Of a stretch of DNA of 7,364 bases, positions 5,592 to 7,364 are shown piece after piece. Source of the stretch: an uncultured Roseovarius sp. (lineage in GTDB: Bacteria > Pseudomonadota > Alphaproteobacteria > Rhodobacterales > Rhodobacteraceae). The position numbers and the translations under genes are program-made. Positions within the stretch are counted from its first letter, which is position 1, and the number at the start of each line of letters is the position of its first letter. The stretch is from assembly GCA_913055965.1 (NCBI GenBank), contig CAJXKX010000094.1, positions 1-7,364 on the forward strand. The letters are read 5' to 3'. Below the pieces are notes generated by a model, which saw only the letters and a program-made list of their open reading frames with translations, did not search any database and was not told the DNA's origin.

Positions 5592-7364
5592 ATGCCCAGC
5601 TACACCGCCCCCACCCGCGACATGCAATTCCTCCTGCATGACGTGCTGAACGTCTCCGCCTCCGACATTCCCGGCTATGACGAGCTCGACCGCGATTTCA
5701 CCGCGGCGATTCTCGGCGAGGCGGGCAAGATCGCCGCCGAGGTTCTGGCCCCGCTCAACCCGGTGGGCGACCGCGAGGGCTGCACGCTCGAAAACGGCGT
5801 GGTGCGCACGCCCACGGGCTTCAAGGCGGCGTTCGACACGGTGCGCGAGGGCGGCTGGACCGCGCTCGACTGCGATCCCGACTATGGCGGGCAGGGCCTG
5901 CCCTACCTGATCTCCTCGGCGGTGGGCGAAATGTTCTCCTCGGCCAACATGGCCTTCAACATGTATCAGGGCCTCACCCACGGTGCCTACAACGCCATCC
6001 ACGCCCACGGCTCGGACGAACAGAAGCAGACCTACCTGCCCAGGATGGTCAGCTGCGAATGGGGCGGCACCATGAACCTCACCGAGCCGCATTGCGGCAC
6101 CGACCTGGGCCTCATCCGCACCAAGGCCGAGCCGCAGGACGACGGCACCTACAGGATCTCGGGCCAGAAGATCTGGATTTCCTCGGGCGAGCACGACATG
6201 GTCGACAACATCATCCACCTCGTGCTGGCCAAGCTGCCCGACGCCCCCGAGGGGGTGAAGGGCATCTCGCTCTTCATCGTGCCCAAGTTCCTCGTGAACG
6301 AGGATGGCAGCCTCGGCGCGCGCAACGCGCTGTCCTGCGGCGGGCTCGAGGAAAAGATGGGCATCCACGGCAACGCCACCTGCGTGATGAACTATGACGG
6401 TGCCACCGGCTATCTCGTGGGCGAGAAGCACAAGGGCATGCGCGCGATGTTCACCATGATGAACGAGGCCCGCCTCGGCGTGGGGCTGCAGGGCTATGCC
6501 CAGGGCGAGGTCGCCTACCAGAACGCGCTCGGGTTCGCCATCGACCGGCTGCAGGGCCGCGACGTGACCGGCACGCAGGCCCCCGACCAGCCCGCCGACC
6601 CGATCATCGTCCACCCCGACGTGCGCCGCAACCTGATGGATCAGAAGGCCTTCGTCGAAGGCGCGCGCGCCTTCACCTTCTGGGGCGCCTCGCTCATCGA
6701 CGCGCATGTGCGCGGCGGCGACGAGAAGGCCGAGCAGATGATCTCGCTGCTCACGCCGGTGATCAAGGGCTTCCTCACCGACAAGGGGTTCGAGACCACG
6801 GTGCTCGCGCAGCAGACGCTGGGCGGCTCGGGCTTCACCCGCGAATGGGGGCTCGAGCAATTCGTCCGCGACGCGCGCATCACCATGATCTACGAGGGCA
6901 CCAACGGCATCCAGTCGCTCGACCTCGTGGGGCGCAAGCTGCCGCAGAACGGCGGCAAGGCGATCATGGCCTTCTTCGACATGATCAAGACCTACATCAA
7001 GGACAACGCGGGCCAGGATGAGGCGTTCGACAAGGCGTTCCTCGACCCGCTCAAATCTGCCTCCAAGGACCTGCAGGCGGCGGGCATGTATTTCATGCAG
7101 AACGGCATGAAATCCCCCAACAACGCGCTCTCGGGCTCCTACGACTTCATGCATCTCTTCGGCCATGTCTGCCTCGGGCTGATGTGGGCGCGCATGGCGC
7201 GTGCCGCGCAGGCGGCGCTCGACGAGGGCGAGGGCGACACCGCCTTCTTCGAGGCCAAGATCGCGACGGGGCGGCACTACATGAGCCGCCACCTGCCGAT
7301 GACGGCCACGCATCTCGCCCGCATCGAGGCCGGGGCCGACACCGTGATGGCATTGCAGCCCGAA
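5592..7364 (+). CDS. Acyl-CoA dehydrogenase, long form with extra C-terminal domain (3' end cut by window)
   Basis: 591 codons are present without a stop; family members of this long type are about 590-600 residues, so only a few codons should be missing. The enzyme is a FAD flavoprotein that puts a trans-2 double bond into an acyl-CoA thioester and passes electrons to ETF. Visible parts: N-terminal helical domain (to about 155); FAD/substrate strand MNLTEPHCGTDL (161-172) and IWISSGEHD (194-202); helical core with MNEARLGVGLQG near 295-306; and ITMIYEGTNGIQ holding the catalytic base E435. From about 460 to the end runs the additional domain typical of the DmdC/long-AcdH group. Start: GAGGGAG (5576-5582) is 9 bases before the ATG, and 37 bases separate it from the second MerR gene. 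Substrate is open: medium or long fatty acyl-CoA, or methylmercaptopropionyl-CoA as for DmdC. Confidence 0.95.
   Translation, partial: MPSYTAPTRDMQFLLHDVLNVSASDIPGYDELDRDFTAAILGEAGKIAAEVLAPLNPVGDREGCTLENGVVRTPTGFKAAFDTVREGGWTALDCDPDYGGQGLPYLISSAVGEMFSSANMAFNMYQGLTHGAYNAIHAHGSDEQKQTYLPRMVSCEWGGTMNLTEPHCGTDLGLIRTKAEPQDDGTYRISGQKIWISSGEHDMVDNIIHLVLAKLPDAPEGVKGISLFIVPKFLVNEDGSLGARNALSCGGLEEKMGIHGNATCVMNYDGATGYLVGEKHKGMRAMFTMMNEARLGVGLQGYAQGEVAYQNALGFAIDRLQGRDVTGTQAPDQPADPIIVHPDVRRNLMDQKAFVEGARAFTFWGASLIDAHVRGGDEKAEQMISLLTPVIKGFLTDKGFETTVLAQQTLGGSGFTREWGLEQFVRDARITMIYEGTNGIQSLDLVGRKLPQNGGKAIMAFFDMIKTYIKDNAGQDEAFDKAFLDPLKSASKDLQAAGMYFMQNGMKSPNNALSGSYDFMHLFGHVCLGLMWARMARAAQAALDEGEGDTAFFEAKIATGRHYMSRHLPMTATHLARIEAGADTVMALQPE

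Noticed and set aside
5571..7313. 580-codon open frame on the minus strand opposite the acyl-CoA dehydrogenase
   Set aside because: The plus-strand frame has clear family motifs over its full length; the opposite frame is low-complexity, rich in His, Val, Arg and Gly, and stays open because of high-GC codon bias.

Overview
The window is GC-rich DNA with the codon use (strong G/C third positions) and gene families of an alphaproteobacterium. Rhodobacterales (Roseobacter/Paracoccus/Rhodobacter-type) is the best guess. This rests on recognised families, the fused double-ATPase peptide ABC protein and the MerR plus long acyl-CoA dehydrogenase pairing. It is an inference, not a database match. No RNA gene, CRISPR array, insertion sequence or prophage was seen; this is densely packed chromosome.

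Left part, + strand (1-2228): the last 38 codons of an ABC permease, then a 693-residue protein with two fused ATP-binding domains of the peptide (Dpp/Opp) importer type. Together they are the downstream end of an import operon that begins before the window.

Middle part, - strand (4506 down to 2242): three tightly overlapping genes, transcribed right to left: a 140-residue hotdog thioesterase, a 169-residue hotdog thioesterase and a 446-residue MATE exporter. The stop/start overlaps are 1 and 8 bases, so they are very likely one translationally coupled unit. The MATE gene ends 13 bases from the end of the ABC gene, in convergent orientation.

Right part, + strand (4623-7364): two paralogous short MerR-type regulators, then a nearly complete long acyl-CoA dehydrogenase (591 codons, no stop before the window ends). 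The first regulator is divergent from the thioesterase operon, with a 116-base shared control region carrying a 17-base near-palindrome. The two regulator genes are separated by a probable terminator and a cluster of four ACGT-centred sites, three of them spaced at 11-base multiples. The second regulator lies 37 bases before the dehydrogenase, probably in the same transcript.

Taken together, the right two thirds look like a locus for acyl-CoA handling: a dehydrogenase that oxidises acyl-CoA, two thioesterases that release CoA from acyl-CoA, an exporter that could remove a product, and two related regulators between them. The genes belong to known families. The unexplored part is the arrangement and the putative operators.
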